This document shows positions 49,391 through 61,600 of a DNA stretch of 64,000 nt, in pieces. Every line of letters starts with the position of its first letter. Position 1 is the stretch's first letter. The DNA is taken from the NCBI RefSeq assembly GCF_030867145.1, contig NC_134420.1, forward strand, positions 7,243,823 through 7,307,822, given 5' to 3'. The DNA comes from Opisthocomus hoazin. Taxonomy: Eukaryota; Chordata; Aves; Opisthocomiformes; Opisthocomidae. The notes under the pieces were generated by a model. The model was not told the origin of the DNA and did no database searches. It was given only the letters and a program-made list of their open reading frames with translations. A program made the position numbers and the translations under genes.

Positions 49391-52300
49391 TACTCGGTCT
49401 CTAGCAGCAAAGTAGTAAAAGCCACTCTCTGCAGTCCGTTGCCTTCGTATTTCTTCAGCATCCATGCTCACTGTGTCAGGGTTTCATGTAGGACAACGCA
49501 GCTCAGCAACTGTTCAAGTGCAAGGTAGGGAAATAACCACCCGGCTTGGCTGGAACTGGTGCTGGTCACAGGCTGAAAGTGAGCCTTTGCTGGCAGACTG
49601 GTTGGTGATAAAGGCAAACATTGCTTTCAACTGAGTCCAAAGAGAAGTCTAACCTGCAGAAGAGATGTAGTCCTTCTGCTCCATTTGATGGAGTAAGGCT
49701 TCCATAGCCGGCATCAATTTTGGGCACAGTACATCGAGAAAGACTACGAAGTGCCCACTGGAAAGCACTGTACATGATTAGTGGTCTAGAAACATCAAAT
49801 AAACCAAGTGTGGGGTGCAGGGAGAGGAGAAGGAACTGCTTCTTTTCCATGTTCCTGGTAGATACGTCAGTATAGAAATGCATGTGTACATCTGTGAACT
49901 GATTTTCTTAATGCTGTTAAGAATAGGTAAAAATTTGAGCTCAGACAAACTATGAAAAGTTTTGAATTGAAGATTTAAAGGCATAAAGCGAGGAAATGTT
50001 TTCAATAGCAATAACTTTACAAGCCGCACTGGATTTTTTTTTTTCTCCTCCCAGATACCAACTGCTGCTGCGTTCCATACGTTTCCCAAGATTAGTAATA
50101 CTTGGAGCTGTGCACAATGCTTTTCCAGCTTTTGACACATTTACTGCAGTGTCATTACAGAGCACATTGGCAAATGTCAGGGGGGAAAGGTTACTCCTGC
50201 AGTAGCTCAAAAACTAAGCTCTTGGCTGCAGCAAGATGCCACTGAAGGGCTGGGAACTTGGAGCCTTTCTTCTCTGAAACATGAGGTAGGATTTATAAGC
50301 ATTCATCTACCAGCCTGCACCTTTAAAAATAAAAACAAACCCAAACCACTGAGGCTGCTGGCTGCACTTGTCACTGGAAGTGAGTTCATGGGAGAGAACG
50401 GGAACTTTGAGGACAGAGTTTATAGACTTGCCAGGCAAGATTTGACTGTATTTACTGCTTTCTGTCTTTGTTTCATTTGGGTTTTTTTAATACAAAGTAT
50501 CTAAACACTGAGAAAAAGCCTAAGGAGCTGCTTTACTTGAACCCTTTCTCAGTTTTCGTAGCTGCCTGGAGGGTATCAGCGAACAGTCCAATTTCCTTGA
50601 AATTTTGCAATTTCCACATGGTACCGGTACCGTAAAGGTTAAACATCTCTTCAGTCCATAGGTGGTGTTGACTCCTGAATAGACTGCAGAGTCTGGGAAG
50701 GGATAAATTCCCAGTACCTTAGCAGGACTCACATCATTGACAGTTTTTACGCAGGGTAAAGCTTTCTCTTGCAGGTTGCTTACAGAAACATTATGAATTT
50801 AGCTTCTGTCTCCCTTGGCTCCATAGAGTTGGATACGTGAGGCCAGATGACAGCCTCCAAGGCAGGGGCCCTTCTTGGGGTGAAGGCCAAATGAGTTGGG
50901 GTTCCTGGAGTGTTCTCCGCAGGTTAGCTGTGAGGGCTGGCAGATTTGTTATACCGAAACCAAGGAGAGTCCCAGACAGATAGGCTGAGCATGCACGGTT
51001 TTACAGTGCTGTGGGAAAGCAGGTGTTTGCAACAAAAGCCAAAACCACCCCAAAACCCAACCCCACAGCCCATTTCCACTGGCTGCGGAAGGGGCATCCC
51101 GTATTAGGTGGAACTTCTAGCAAACACAGTGGGAACTGGAGTTTGAACAAGAGGACTTTACAGTCCATGTACTCAGGGACATCTGGGGCTCCTGGAGCTG
51201 CAGTGAAATTCCAGGTGCATCTGTTTCCCAAAGTGGGGAAAATTGGGAAAATTCTGTTGGTATATTCCTTGAATATAATATTCCTTTACACCTTGTTTTA
51301 TGTAAGGGAGATCAGGAAAGTTTTTATTAGCAAGATGGCAAGTAAGACTAGGAAGGAAAAACTGAAACTTAAATATTCCATTAGTTTTCACATGGTTATT
51401 TACCTGCACCAACACTGAAGCTTAGATTTGACTTTCAAAGGATATTCTTGGCAGTCCACACAGCATACCTAAATCTATTTTAATTTAATAACTTTTAACA
51501 GAAAAAAAGGAAAACATTCATATTTTATTTTTTCCCCATCTTTCAAGTGTGTGAAAGGATGTATATGGAGTTAAACACACTGGAGCAGTGAGTCGCAGGC
51601 CATGGAGCAGTCTCGAAAAGGAATTTAATGAGGTGAGATTATATCCCTCCTCAAGGATTGCACTTTTTTCATTTTATGAACATCTTGTGAAATTCAACAG
51701 CTTGTCAATCCTACTACAGCTTCTTTGAAACACAGATAGAGCATAAAAGATGGTCTATGTGGATAGCTTATATTTGGGTATGTGCGCTGTGTTTCTTGGA
51801 CGGTCTATAACTAGCCTTAGCCAAAGGGGAGAGGAAGGAGTGGCTGGAAATTTGCAGACTTTGCAACTGTTGAAAAATGTTGTAACTATGTAGTGTCTGG
51901 GTTCACATTTTTTATGACCACACTGCATTTTGTACTTACTACCTGTATCTAGAGAGAGGGGGGGTGAAAAACCCCCAAAGCTGGCCCTTTGCATCTCTCT
52001 GCAGTGGAGCATGTCCCTCATCACCAGGCAAAATCCCCCAGAGCTCCCATTCTGAAAGCTGCATGGAACATGCAGTAGTTTTTATTGGTCCTGTCTATTG
52101 AAGAGATGTTAGAATAAAGAGAGCTATAGGTGTTTTCTAAATGATGTCGTGTGCATTTTTCAAATGTTTTATGCTCTCATTTCTAGTATGTAATCTCTGT
52201 GATTGATGATTGGACAAGTTAACTGAATATTAGCTAAAATACCAAGCAAGCTAGATGTGATTTAAAGAAAACAATTATTCTGTGGAATAGATAAAATCTT

Positions 52301-54085
52301 TTCATGTTTTATTGTGCCCTCTCTAAAGACTAAGTAGCTTCAGATTAAAGACATCAAAGCAAGGGAAACCAATTACATCTTTACTGTAAGCAGAGGAGCT
52401 CTTATTCAACATTTAAGAGAATGCTTGACTTAAAACTAATGTTTAGAGTTTTTCAGAAGATTAGAATCAAAGCAAAATTCATGCAAAATGAACTGTAAGA
52501 AATAGCATCTTTGTCTTGTTTACCCATTACTGTGCAACATCTTTGGTTTGAACGTATGTGTGTGTTTATTTGTGCATAGAAATTGGCAAACTGGTGAAAC
52601 AAGTGGAAACTAGTGAGAAGGGAGCAAGGAGGCAGACAGTGTCGTATTCGGGGAGTATAAATCTGAAACAGGTCTTTCGTACAGGAGAGAAAGAGATTAC
52701 CCCCACTTCTATTTCTGTGCATTACAATAACTTTTAAGGGAAGGTGTATGCGTCCAAATGGCCTTTTGTATCTGCCACCATCACTGGTTTTCGCATCGAG
52801 TGAGCAGATCACATCTTGTTTCCTCGTTCTGCAAGTTAACGTAATACCCCACAAAAAGTCTGAAAGATGTAAGGCACAAAGCTGCTGAAAAAGAGCCTGG
52901 GGAATTGCAACCACCAGGGTTGTTTTGCTTCTGAAATCAGGTGAGCCGCGGCAGTTGACAGTAAAAGAGTCGTGAGATCGGAGGTCGCGCGCTGCCACTT
53001 TGTGGTACCACGGCCACCAAAGTTAGAAGCAAGTGAAATGCTCCTACAGAGAGGTGCGAGGTGGCTCCAGTGGTTGAGAGCTCTTCCATCTGTGCTCTGG
53101 GATGAAAAATGCTTCACGGACCTGAGCAACAGAAACTGAAACCACTGCCCTCAGGTTATTGAGCAAACTTCTTCTCAAAGTTCTTCCAGAAGTTTTAGTT
53201 GTCAAACATTTTCCTCTAACATACTCCATATGTCTCACACAATTTTGGAGCCATATGGGTAAGACTCAGGGTCTTGCTGTGCAAAGATGAAGGAGGGAAA
53301 AATCCATAGTTGTCCACTGATGAAGTCCTGGACATCTCCAGTTGCAGTCTCAGAAAAAAACCACTTGGCACTCAGCCACGCAGAGAGCCATAACCTTCAT
53401 TTTTCTTGGCATACAGCTTGCTTTGGCCATTAGAGTAAAATGGCCTTGGTTTCAGAAGGGGCAGCCTTTTGGTAAGAGTTAAAACCCAGTTTCAGCAGGG
53501 AAAAAGCCTCACGTAATTCACAGGTCTCATGAAAATTATTTTAAACCTGGCTCTTTTATTCTTCATACTAGTATACACAGAATTTATTATCGTTCTCAGA
53601 GCTCATCTGCTTTTAGCCAAAATAGATATAGTTTTCATGGGACGATGCTGGCCATGTTCAACAATGCAGTTCTGGGAGCTGTGGGTGGAAGTCTTCAGTC
53701 AAACGGACGACATCACAAATCCTCCACTTCATAGCGGAAAAGCTGCCAGTTTTGAATGGTTGGATGAAAGCTCCATGCAGAGAAGAAACCTTATTTATTG
53801 CATTAAAAAGGATAGAAATATTAAATAACTTTAAAAAATCAGTATAAATAATAACAGCATTCCTAGGAAGAAGGAATCAGAAAACAAACTACAGTGGGCA
53901 GAGTAGACGGCACTGGTGAAAACAGCTAAATTCGTACACAGCATTACTGGGTGTGTTTAAAAAGCCAGTGCCTGATAAAGTCACTGGGAGGCAAGAAAGA
54001 TTGTACTGACACCCTGTCAGAAACCATTATGGAATTTTAAATAATAAAAAAATGTGTTGACCACAATGTGTCCAAAAGCAGGAGT
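49391..54085. other. Intronic stretch, no gene recognised
   Basis: AT-rich intron 2 sequence. Frames of 70-181 codons on both strands (the longest is 52453-52998 on the minus strand) have no recognisable domain. At 49710-49810 the plus strand (AATTTTGGGCACAGTAC, GAGAAAGAC, GGTCTAGAAAC) weakly follows the CR1 segment encoding [10 protein letters not shown], and may be a very old copy. Confidence 0.45.
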
Positions 54086-54221
54086 TTGACCTCAAGTAAC
54101 CCCACGGACTAATTGGTTGACCTCCAGTAACCCCAGAGTGACCATAGAAGATGACATTTGCCAGTCTGTGATTTTGTGATTCTGTGATTTGACCTCAAGT
54201 AACCCCAGAGTGACCATAGAA
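54086..54221 (+). repeat. GACCTC(A/C)AGTAACCCC repeat cluster, left part
   Basis: Three half-units begin at about 54086, 54118 and 54190: TGACCTCAAGTAACCCC, TGACCTCCAGTAACCCC, TGACCTCAAGTAACCCC. The first two are linked by ACGGACTAATTGGT; the second and third are followed by AGAGTGACCATAGAA. A short TGTGATTTTGTGATTCTGTG stretch (CR1-tail-like) lies between the second and third. The same repeat reappears beyond the CR1 insertion at 54703. Confidence 0.8.
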
Positions 54222-54692
54222 TCATAGAAAGTTTTGGGTTGGAAGGGACCCCTAGAGGTCATCTAGTCCAACCCCCCTGCAGCGAGCAGGGACACCACTA
54301 ACTAGATCAGGTTGCTCAGAGCCCTGTCCTGGTCTTGAGTGTTTCTAGGGATGGGGCCTCCACTACCTCTCTGAGCAACCCGTTCCAGTGTTTCACCACC
54401 CTCATTGTAAAGAATTTCTTCCTTATATCCAGCCTAAACCTACCCTGTTTTAGTTTAAAACCATTATCCCTCATCCTGTCACTGCTGTCTCTACTAAACA
54501 GATTGTCCCCATCTTTCCTATAGGCTCCCTTTAAGTACTGAAATGCTGCAATCAGGTCTCCCCGCAGCCTTGTCTTCTCCAGGCTGGACAAGCCCAACTC
54601 TCTCAGCCTGTCCTCACAGGAGAGGTGCTCCAGCCCTCAGATCATTTTTGTAGCCCTCCTTTGGACCCACTCCAACAGTTTCCATGTCCTTA
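54215..54692 (-). mobile_element. CR1 LINE, 5'-truncated
   Basis: Reverse-strand CR1 starting with CATAGAATCATAGAAAG at the 3' end and ending near TCCATGTCCTT. The frame 54316-54597 encodes [39 protein letters not shown] and [17 protein letters not shown]. It has an early stop relative to the family. It is bracketed on both sides by the GACCTC...AACCCC repeats, so it probably inserted into that older repeat. Confidence 0.95.
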
Positions 54693-54702
54693 AGAAGATT
54701 AC

Positions 54703-54790
54703 ATTTGACATCAAGTAACCCCACGGGCTAATTGGTTCACCTCCAGTAACCCCAGAGTGGTCCCAAGCATTGCGTTTGACCTCCAAATGT
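54703..54790 (+). repeat. GACCTC(A/C)AGTAACCCC repeat cluster, right part
   Basis: Two half-units at about 54706 (TGACATCAAGTAACCCC) and 54738 (CACCTCCAGTAACCCC) are linked by ACGGGCTAATTGGTT, matching the left cluster's order. A partial TTTGACCTCC follows at about 54775. Confidence 0.8.
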
Positions 54791-55330
54791 GTGCACCAAA
54801 CACTCTCTCATTTCAGGATAAATACAGTCACAAATACATATTCATTCTATTTCCAAGAAATATGTAGCATATTCACGGATTTTCCAAGACCTAATTAGCA
54901 TATGTTAATGTCTTTCACGCATGTCTGTTGGCGCCTCTGGGTGGTCGTCGGGTGTCTTCAGATGGAGGCTTGTACTCTTCATCATGGTGGCCGCTGGTTG
55001 ACCTTTGTTTCTGTGCAAACGCAGTTCTAAGATCACATATACCGTGTCCTTCCAGGTTGTTTTGTTCTGGTCTTGTTGCCCTCTTCGTGCCTCTTTATCT
55101 GTGTAGCTTGGTGCATCTGCTCTCCCAGGGCCGAGCTGCCTGGAGTAGAATTATTTAGGAGTCTCTTATCCTACAGCTATCCCAATTATCCAGTGAGGAC
55201 CAAGACTTGCTTTGCGTTTAATTATTTTGTCTAATAACTTAAAGTGATAACTTATATCTACCTACATCCACTACATTCATAGGTAGAAACCGAGGTTAGT
55301 ACAGCAGTTACAGCATTAGACCACCATGCA
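54791..55330 (+). other. Possible degraded LTR-like sequence
   Basis: After the repeat cluster comes an AT-rich segment with repeated CATATTCA and TTAGCATATGTTAATG motifs, then a GC-richer block with GGTGGTCGTCGGGTGTCTTC, and then CTTTATCTGTGTAGC. This order (tandem U3-like repeats, AT-rich promoter-like part, GC-richer leader) resembles an avian endogenous retroviral solo LTR. No coding gag, pol or env sequence and no clear terminal TG...CA or target duplication was found. Low confidence. Confidence 0.3.
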
Positions 55331-56494
55331 TGCAAGAATACAAACTGTAATAATAAAAATTACCAACTACTAGAAAATACCATTAAAGCTACTTAATTAT
55401 AGTTTCACATTTCTTATGATCTTTTCTATCACTGTCCACCATGTAGCACTTTGCACACTCAGCTTTATTTGGGGATCAGTTTTTATTTTATGAGGGTGCT
55501 GCTACATTTGGAGCAGAAAGATGAAAGATCTCCAGCTCTGTTTTATTCTGTCTGGTACAACTGAAACTCTGCGTATTGTCTGTCCATAAATACCTTTACT
55601 TTTACACGTAGCAGTTGCAGATTGGGTGATATGTTTAAAGGACACCAGCACAGCTTGAAACTTCAAAACAACGCTCTACTGGATTGACATTCATTAGCAG
55701 TACACATTGCCAAGGATTAGTCCTTAATCACCTAAATTAGTCCTAAATTAGCCATGAGTATAAAACAGCAGAGAGCTGGGGTAAGCAGTTGTGCTTTGGA
55801 TTTGGTGCTATGGTTTGTATGTTTTTAAAGTTGGGGGAAGAGTACTTTTTGTGAAGGAAGCCAGCTCTGCAATGGAATGTCTTCTTTTTTCTCTTTTTTT
55901 TTTTTTCCTCAATATTTATTGGTGGTTTACTCTTCTTTTTCTTCCTTTGAAAGGATGGGTGACAGCACAATGTCTCTGGAGTTGTTTTTTTTTTTTGCAG
56001 CCAGGACTTGCTTCATGGGTTTTTTCCCCAGCATGTTTCCTGTTGTCCTGTGGGGTTACTTTGGCTTCACCCATCATCTTCTCTACCTATTAGTATGTGT
56101 AGGTTTTTTCTCTCTTTCACACGTTACTTCTACTTGTTTCCTATATTTCACTTGTGCAGTTGTCTTCTTTGTGCTTACTTATTCTGTGTATTTTTTTTTC
56201 CTTAGCTATTTCAGAAAGTGCCAGTTGCTGACTTTGCTATCAGAAATTATACCATGCTATCAAATGCCTACACATGGTCCCTGGTTACATTATCTTAGTG
56301 TACCTATGTCTGTGTTTAAGGCAAGTCTTATATCTTGCTTAACTTTTTTCTGCTTCTTGTGTGCAACAGGCCACCAGTTTGGCTACCTTGCTCTGCAGTG
56401 AGTGGCCATTAAGCCATAGTGGTGAATGTCTCTGTTGAAGGACTGTGTGCTCACTTAAGGGAAAATGTTGAGAAAATATCGTCCTGGAGAGGCT

Positions 56495-56613
56495 GCCAAG
56501 ACTTACTCTAGACACGTATGCCCTCAGACATGAGTAACTGGAGAGGCTTTCCCACAGCAGGTTCCCAAGACTTACTTCATTTATGTATGTCCTCAGACCT
56601 GAATAACTGGCCT
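56495..56613 (+). repeat. Diverged 69-bp tandem duplication in BBOX1 intron 2
   Basis: CCAAGACTTACTCTAGACAC, then GTATGCCCTCAGACATGAGTAACTGG (from about 56496), recurs as CCAAGACTTACTTCATTTAT, then GTATGTCCTCAGACCTGAATAACTGG (from about 56565). The offset is about 69 bases. Origin unknown. Confidence 0.75.
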
Positions 56614-58493
56614 TCTCCCGTTAGCTGCTTTCTGCTGTTGTGGACCACATGAAGTGGAGACCAGCTGTTGACTGTTCTGTGAGTCCCACCATGGACCTGA
56701 AGGGCTGCTTTCCTGAAGGCCAGAGCCCAAACACCTCTGGCAAGTGTCACAAGAGCTGGTGAGGCCTGGGCTGGGGGAAGAGGTTACCTGCTCCTCTCTC
56801 CTGGCCGCATTTCTGAACTCCTAAGGGGAGTCTTGAGACTTGATTCACCCTTGGGTGAGTGTGGGCATGTTCCTTCATCATTTGCCATGAGCCATCCAAA
56901 GTTCTGAAAGAAGATGAGATTTGGATCATGTAGCCCTTCATAACATCAAAAATCTGCCTAGATTTCATGATCATATTGAATTATTACTTTATTTTGTTTG
57001 TTTATTTTTTTGGATGTTTGTGCTTGTCTTTTCTGTAGAGTATCTTTACAAATGTATAGAAGGCCATGATGTCTGACACCAGAATACATTCTTCCTCAGA
57101 AAATAATATAGTTAAGAGAAAATAATTGTGGGTGTCTTTTTTCTAGTTATGAACAAGTATTTTAGTTTTATTTCCTTTCTCTGTATTAGGTGACTTACCT
57201 ATTTGATAACTCTCCAACTCAACCAGAAAGTGATCGCTTCAGGATAAGTTACAAGATTTTTAAAAAGCATTATTAAATGAAAGCCAATAACTATTACAGA
57301 ACTGTGATACTAGAAAATAGTAATAAGAATTGGTCACACATGAAAAAAAATATAGATAGATAGATACACATGGATATACCATTAGAGAAAAATACATATT
57401 TAGCAGTATTTTGGCAGCTGTAAGTACATAAAAGGATAAGACTAAGCAGCATTTAATTCTAGAGCTGCATAGATTTTCACTACTTTTATAGCTTTGGATG
57501 ATGTGCCATGCAGCTGCTGCTTGTTTGAGGGGACAAAAAGAAAGAAGAGAGGAGCAGCAAAAGGTCTGAAGGAAAACCAGGCTCAAAAGCCCTTTCCATT
57601 CCACTTGGAAGTCTGTAACTGCCTCTAACGAATGGCTGGGGCTGTTCACCTTTTACATCACAAGGTCTAATCAGCAAGCAAATGTCCAATTATGGTATAG
57701 CAGTTCTAACGCTCTTCTATTGTCATATGCTCTTATAATAAATTTTGTTTGAGAATGGAATGACATAACTTCTTGCTCATCACTTAATCTTTCGATAATT
57801 TTCTTTACCTTCTGGCAGTGCTTGGGTTTGTTAACATCTTGGGCTCTCCTTTGCATCTTCCTGGATAAGATAAATGCTCGCAAATATCTGCAGAGGAAAA
57901 AGATAAGGAGTGACACCATCCTGCAGGATTTAACATAACGGGACATGACTTCATGAAGACAAATCTACAAAAGAAAATTGATTGGTCACTTATGCAATTG
58001 TTGTAGTTACTCTGCTTGTAAGCTGTTATATTGATGTGTGTCTTCTCCTGTTCCTGCACATCAGGAATATAATCTTTTCATTATTATATATCCATACAAT
58101 AATACCTTTGAGGCAGATCTCAGGGTGCTCCATGCTATTTTACCCTAGACAACAAACTTTCGTAGCAATCTGAGTTTCCCATTTTCACTCTTGTGGCTCA
58201 CCAGTACAGACATAAAAGTAAATATACCCATTTCTGATGTTCTGCTAACAAAATGATGGTCTTTTATTCAACATCTGATTTAATTTTTTAACTGCAATAT
58301 TTTGTTGGATTTCATCGTAAAGATTGCTTGCTACCCATGTGAACTCAGGAGCCTAGTTTCAGGTGGCTGACTGCAGGATTGAGGGCATATTCACCAATGC
58401 ATAGAAATCCCATTAACTTCATACTTTGACTATGTCTGAGCTTTGATGCTAAAACAGCTAAGCCCTCGTTTCTCTGTTTCTTCCCTTTCACAG

Positions 58494-58692
58494 AACTCCA
58501 GTACTGGGACTCAGACCTGCAACTTCCCAAAATACCTTTTGAAGAAATCATGTACAATGATGAAAGTGCATACAAGTGGCTGCGCACCCTAAAGAAAGTG
58601 GGAATTGTGCTACTAACGGGAGCTGCTACTAGGCAGGGAGAGTTGGTTAAACTTGGCCACAGGATTGGGTTCCTGCGTCTCACTTTTTATGG
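58494..58692 (+). CDS. BBOX1: BBOX1 coding exon 3 (start of the catalytic domain)
   Basis: 199 bases between TTCCCTTTCACAG and GTGAGT, entered in phase 1 and left in phase 2. Joined to exon 2 it reads ELQYWDSDLQLPKIPFEEIM, then YNDESAYKWLRTLKKVGIVLLTGA and LVKLGHRIGFLRLTFYG. It follows the mammalian protein closely (AYKWL-TLKKVGIV, LTG and RIGFL-LTFYG motifs). This is the first part of the 2-oxoglutarate dioxygenase fold. The iron-binding His-X-Asp...His residues lie in later exons beyond the window. About 178 codons from the conserved start are covered, a little under half of the roughly 387-residue enzyme. I found no following exon before 64000. Confidence 0.95.
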
Positions 58693-61600
58693 GTGAGTTT
58701 GGTTTTTTAATATCCTTGCTTTGCTGGCTATTTAACCTCCTCTAGCTTTATTCGCTAAGATACTGTCATGTCCCTCATCCCAAGCTGTTTGGTAGAACTT
58801 TTTACAAAGTATATTAAAAAAAAAAAACCCTACTATTGGCTGTGCGCTCATTCTTAAAAAAAAAAATTACTAAAATAGATACTAACATTTAAACATAATT
58901 GCAATTTCTTGGTGCCTGAATAGCCACCAAAAACAGAACATTCAGGGTTTTCCATCTGAAAAGGTCTCTTCTCCCCCATAATAGAATAAAAACTAATAAA
59001 AATTATGGCAAGAGGTCTCCTTCACTCGGATTTGCCTCTAGTTCAGAGAAGAAGCAAACAAACCGTGTGGGCAATAACCATTGTCTCCTTCTTTGTCTAA
59101 AAAAAAAAAAAAAAAGGTAAAATAAATAGAAGTGGGGAAAACCTTAGCCAGAAAGACCACATTCTCTCAAGACTGGAAGTCAGAAGGAAAGATTTTCTGC
59201 CCCTAACACTCCTGTGGGAAGGCACATGTGAGCCCTGCTGGAGTATGCAATGCAGGTGAGGTTGGTAAAAGCAGCACTGTGGTATCAGGGAAAATACATT
59301 AAGGCAGGATGTTAATTGTGAGGTGAAGGGGAGGAAGGTGAACAAAAGGTCCCTTCTTCAATCTATGATGTCTATTAAGACTTATTGTTAGATTTGCATT
59401 TTGCAACTATCGTTCCATCATCAGCTGTGGAAAAACATGTCATTGATGCTGCTGGCTTTTAGATTTAGTGAACCGTTTCTAAGAGGCAGAGAAATAGCCA
59501 TTGTGATATGTTAATAATTTTTAGCAGTGTAGAAGTTGCTTCTTACCCAATTTCCATCCTTCATTTTTGTTTCATTTATGTTGAAAGCCAACCTATTTGT
59601 GCAGAATTTTTTCCCCACGCTTCAAATCAGGAAAGCTTGTTCAAGAATCTTCTAGAAATTGGCAGAAACTGAGGTGAACTCATAGCATTTAGAACAGCCT
59701 CTGAGAATGTCATTATTCTTTTTTTTTTAATTGTCTTCCAAAAAGAAGGGATGGAGAGAGTAACTGCTTTAAAATGCCATGAATATTATGAAGCTTTTTT
59801 CAGTTCCAACAGCCATGATAAATACTTCTTAAACTTTAAAGAGAGTGATGTATAAATGTACTAGGGTAGTTAAGATAATGTACTTTTGTTAAGGTGTGAT
59901 TTCATTAAGGTGTAGTTTCCTCTTTCTGCTGACTGTGCCAGAAGGAAAAGTGGTTTTTGAAGTTAACAGGAATTCAGTCAGGTTAATCCTGCTACAATAA
60001 ATGGGAGCAGAACCCCCTGCTCGACTCAAACCTCATCCAGTGCTACAAAGCATTTCCTAGCATTAAAAGCATTTCTAATATCATGCACTTCTATGTCTGG
60101 CAGTGTGCTATGGTCTCAATTTAAAACTTGCATCATTATGAAAATACTACTGCTTTCTCTCTCTGCTTTGACGTGATCCTAATAACAGATATGAGGAGAT
60201 CCTTAGGGGTATCCAACCCTGATCGTATCTGAGCGTGTTTCCCAGCTCTCCAGGGTATCTGAAGGATGAAACATTTGTTTTCTTTGTATCCAGACAGCTG
60301 CACAAGCATTTTGAGTTAGGAATTAATATAGCAAGCCCCAGATAACCACAAAAAATCTTGGTTCTTTGATAAAGCTTACTACTAAAAGATCTATCTCCAG
60401 AACACCTCAACGGGAGACGAGAAAAAAAACCAAAAAGCCCGAACAACAATAACCCCCCCCCATACAAACTCTTTAACATATACCATGGATTAGTGCTTAC
60501 GTTACAACAGAGCGTTTAGTTGCTTTCCTAAAAGTTTCAGGGAAGAACAACTGGATTTGAAGAAATTCCTAGATCCTAAAACTGGAAATAATCTTGAAAC
60601 CTGGAATAACATTCTTGACATGTCAGCCCACTGTTTCACCTATTCATCTGCTGAGCCCTGTAACATGGTTTTCACTAAGGTGTTCAAAAGTTTTTGACAT
60701 TGAACTCGGCAGCATTGTAAGAAAAAAAAAATCTACTATTCTGCCTGGTACTGTGCCTCAGCTCTTAATCATCCTTGCTGTTTGAAATTACTGCCAGCTG
60801 TCTGTCTGACACTGCCTGCAGCATCAAGCTTGTGATAACTCTGCTACACTTGAGAGAGACTGAGAAGTCCCTCACTGCATAAATGGGCATTAACTGTTAG
60901 GATATCATTTCCTTGTCTAAGTTGAGCTGACATGATTCAGACTGACCTAGGGAGACATGCCATTTTATCGGTTGTGTCATCAAACTGGGCTTTTTTCCTG
61001 TTAAAAAAAGTTAGACTTGCCCCTCACTGACTTCCCTAACATGATTATAAACGGTAACGATTATTAAATGCTTCACCTTGTTTCAAGTCAGCTTCAATTA
61101 ATGTTTACTCTCTTTGAAGATGGTTTCAATAAAAGTAATGTGTCGGGATGAGTTCCGAGTCTGAGATATATGTTTTAATACATCCCACAAAGAACTTCCC
61201 GCCTATTAATGTTCCATACAAGACTGAGGTTGAAATGTGGCCTTGGTCCACACCATTTGAGCAAGTAGTGGTTAAAGCTCTGTTCACTGTTTAAATCAGA
61301 CTGACTATTGGTGTTGATTAAACCTCATTTTTATGTTTCCTTATATATTAGGGTTCACAGTAAAGGAATGGTAAAAGGCTGTAAGTCTCCTTGCTTTTCC
61401 AAAACCTATTTGCTAATTCATGTACTTATTAGGCTGCAGAAAGAGAGTTTCAATGTTAAGGAAACTTTACAATTCTACTACAAAATTATTTATAAAAATT
61501 CTTTACAATTCTTTACAAAATCTACTACTAATTCTGCATTTTAAAAAACCACAGTTAGTTAGAATATTTAATTTAGTTGAGTTTGGGTTTTTTCTTTTTT

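Larger units (their letters stand above)
43186..58493 (+). other. BBOX1: BBOX1 intron 2 (15.3 kb)
   Basis: A GT...AG phase-1 intron. It holds CR1 copies at 48563-49390 (+) and 54215-54692 (-), weak ancient CR1-like segments near 48400-48530 and 49710-49810, a cluster of GACCTC(A/C)AGTAACCCC repeats around 54.1-54.8 kb with LTR-like sequence after it, and a diverged duplication at 56.5 kb. Outside these I saw only AT-rich DNA with T-rich low-complexity runs (55887-55907, 55989-56000). The 174-codon frame at 55877-56401 is Phe/Leu/Ser-rich because of poly-T and is not regarded as a gene. Confidence 0.8.

Noticed and set aside
52453-52998. 181-codon minus-strand frame in BBOX1 intron 2
   Set aside because: No domain or repeat family recognised, and it lies within an intron in AT-rich DNA; probably chance.
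55877-56401. 174-codon Phe/Leu-rich frame that could look like a membrane protein
   Set aside because: Hydrophobicity comes from poly-T DNA in a BBOX1 intron. No family motif, and sequence quality is typical of chance frames.
60147-60479. 110-codon minus-strand frame in BBOX1 intron 3
   Set aside because: No recognisable domain and no supporting splice sites. The poly-C run near 60452 and A-runs extend the frame by chance.
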